DNA of 12,742 bases, from assembly GCA_005880805.1 (NCBI GenBank), contig VBFZ01000148.1, forward strand, positions 1 to 12,742. Reading direction: 5' to 3'. The translations under genes were made by a program, and so were the position numbers. The first letter of the stretch is position 1; each line of letters starts with the position of its first letter. Origin of the DNA: Chloroflexota bacterium (GTDB lineage: Bacteria; Chloroflexota; Limnocylindria; Limnocylindrales; CSP1-4). Below the pieces are notes generated by a model. It saw only the letters and a program-made list of their open reading frames with translations. It made no database searches and was not told the origin of the DNA. Shown here in pieces: positions 12,475 to 12,742 of this stretch.

Positions 12475-12508
12475 GGGGCGTCAGGCTGGGGGGGAAGCCT
12501 GACGCCCC
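12475..12508. terminator. long GC-rich hairpin between 12557 gene and pabB
   Basis: A perfect 13-bp stem (GGGGCGTCAGGCT, 12475-12487, with 12496-12508) around an 8-nt loop containing seven G on the plus strand (C on the minus). It lies about 50 bp past the stop of the right-edge gene, as expected for a terminator of that minus-strand gene, but no T tract follows on either strand. A smaller hairpin, GGGCA-aggg-TGCCC (12514-12527), lies between it and the gene. Confidence 0.5.
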
Positions 12509-12556
12509 ATGGCGGGCAAGGGTGCCCGGTTGCGAATTGGAATCCGCGGCGGCCCC

Positions 12557-12742
12557 TCAGCCGTCGCCCGAGCTCTGCTCCTTTCGGGCGAATTCGATGA
12601 GGCGCTCGCGACACACCGCCGCCTGGCGCTGGGCCTGGCGCACGATCCACGGGTCGACCCGGCTCGAGTCCTCGATGGTGACCGTGGAACCGTACGTGCC
12701 GTCCTCGATCAGGATGCCGGAGGCGTTCCGGTAGTCGGCCAT
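12557..12742 (-). CDS. small hypothetical protein, possibly partial
   Basis: A 61-residue open frame beginning MADYRNASGILIEDGTYGS; its ATG is made of the last three bases of the window, so the true start may lie further upstream and the entry may be only a C-terminus. The first half looks beta-like (GILIEDGTYGSTVTIEDSS), the second is a basic helix (WIVRQAQRQAAVCRERLIEFARKE) ending in a polar tail. I do not recognise it. Codon use matches the neighbours. It is probably not cotranscribed with pabB, given the hairpins and promoter between them. Confidence 0.55.
   Translation of the reverse strand: MADYRNASGILIEDGTYGSTVTIEDSSRVDPWIVRQAQRQAAVCRERLIEFARKEQSSGDG

Overview
The window is a gene-dense, high-GC bacterial chromosomal segment. 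Its genes favour G/C at third codon positions, several start with GTG or TTG, and genes commonly overlap by 4 bp. Long Ser/Pro linkers on two lipoproteins, an LppX/LprG-like domain and many TANNNT -10 boxes placed 6-9 nt before start codons suggest Chloroflexota (Limnocylindria-like) or a related Actinomycetota-like lineage. No rRNA or other taxonomic marker is present, so this is inference. I see no tRNA, CRISPR array, insertion sequence or phage gene; it reads as ordinary chromosome.

Layout. 1-128 (-): start of an unrecognised gene behind a good promoter. 209-691 (-): small membrane protein, divergent from a plus-strand run: secreted lipoprotein (762-1607), VOC-fold enzyme (1604-2059), small helical protein (2116-2424) and GNAT acetyltransferase (2444-3106). 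A strong hairpin (3113-3138) separates this run from a convergent LppX-like lipoprotein gene (3159-4343, -). Next come a hypothetical gene (4489-5016, -) and a compact minus-strand operon transcribed from 7857 to 5190: MIP18-type Fe-S assembly factor, PduO-type cobalamin adenosyltransferase, Bax-inhibitor-1 membrane protein and NodB-type polysaccharide deacetylase. 8118-8967 (-) holds a two-gene unit, an unrecognised helical protein followed by a DUF433 protein. 9079-9570 (+) is a membrane protein. 9637-12400 (-) is a folate-branch operon pabB-pabC-hypothetical, preceded by a palindrome-rich intergenic region and a small hypothetical gene at the right edge (12557-12742).

How the genes work together. 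PabB and PabC together convert chorismate to 4-aminobenzoate; the PIKGT motif identifies PabB rather than TrpE, and the amidotransferase PabA is not in the window. The adenosyltransferase makes adenosylcobalamin, while MIP18 helps mature Fe-S proteins. Why they are cotranscribed with a membrane calcium/proton-leak family protein and a cell-wall deacetylase is unclear.

The most notable window-wide pattern is regulatory. At seven likely transcription-unit starts a -10-like hexamer sits 6-9 nt before the start codon, as expected for leaderless or nearly leaderless mRNAs, while most internal operon genes show Shine-Dalgarno sequences or stop/start overlaps. I did not find a convincing new defence or mobile system; the less explained items are the DUF433 pair, the third gene of the pab operon, and the repeat and hairpin clusters at 9565-9618 and 12420-12527.
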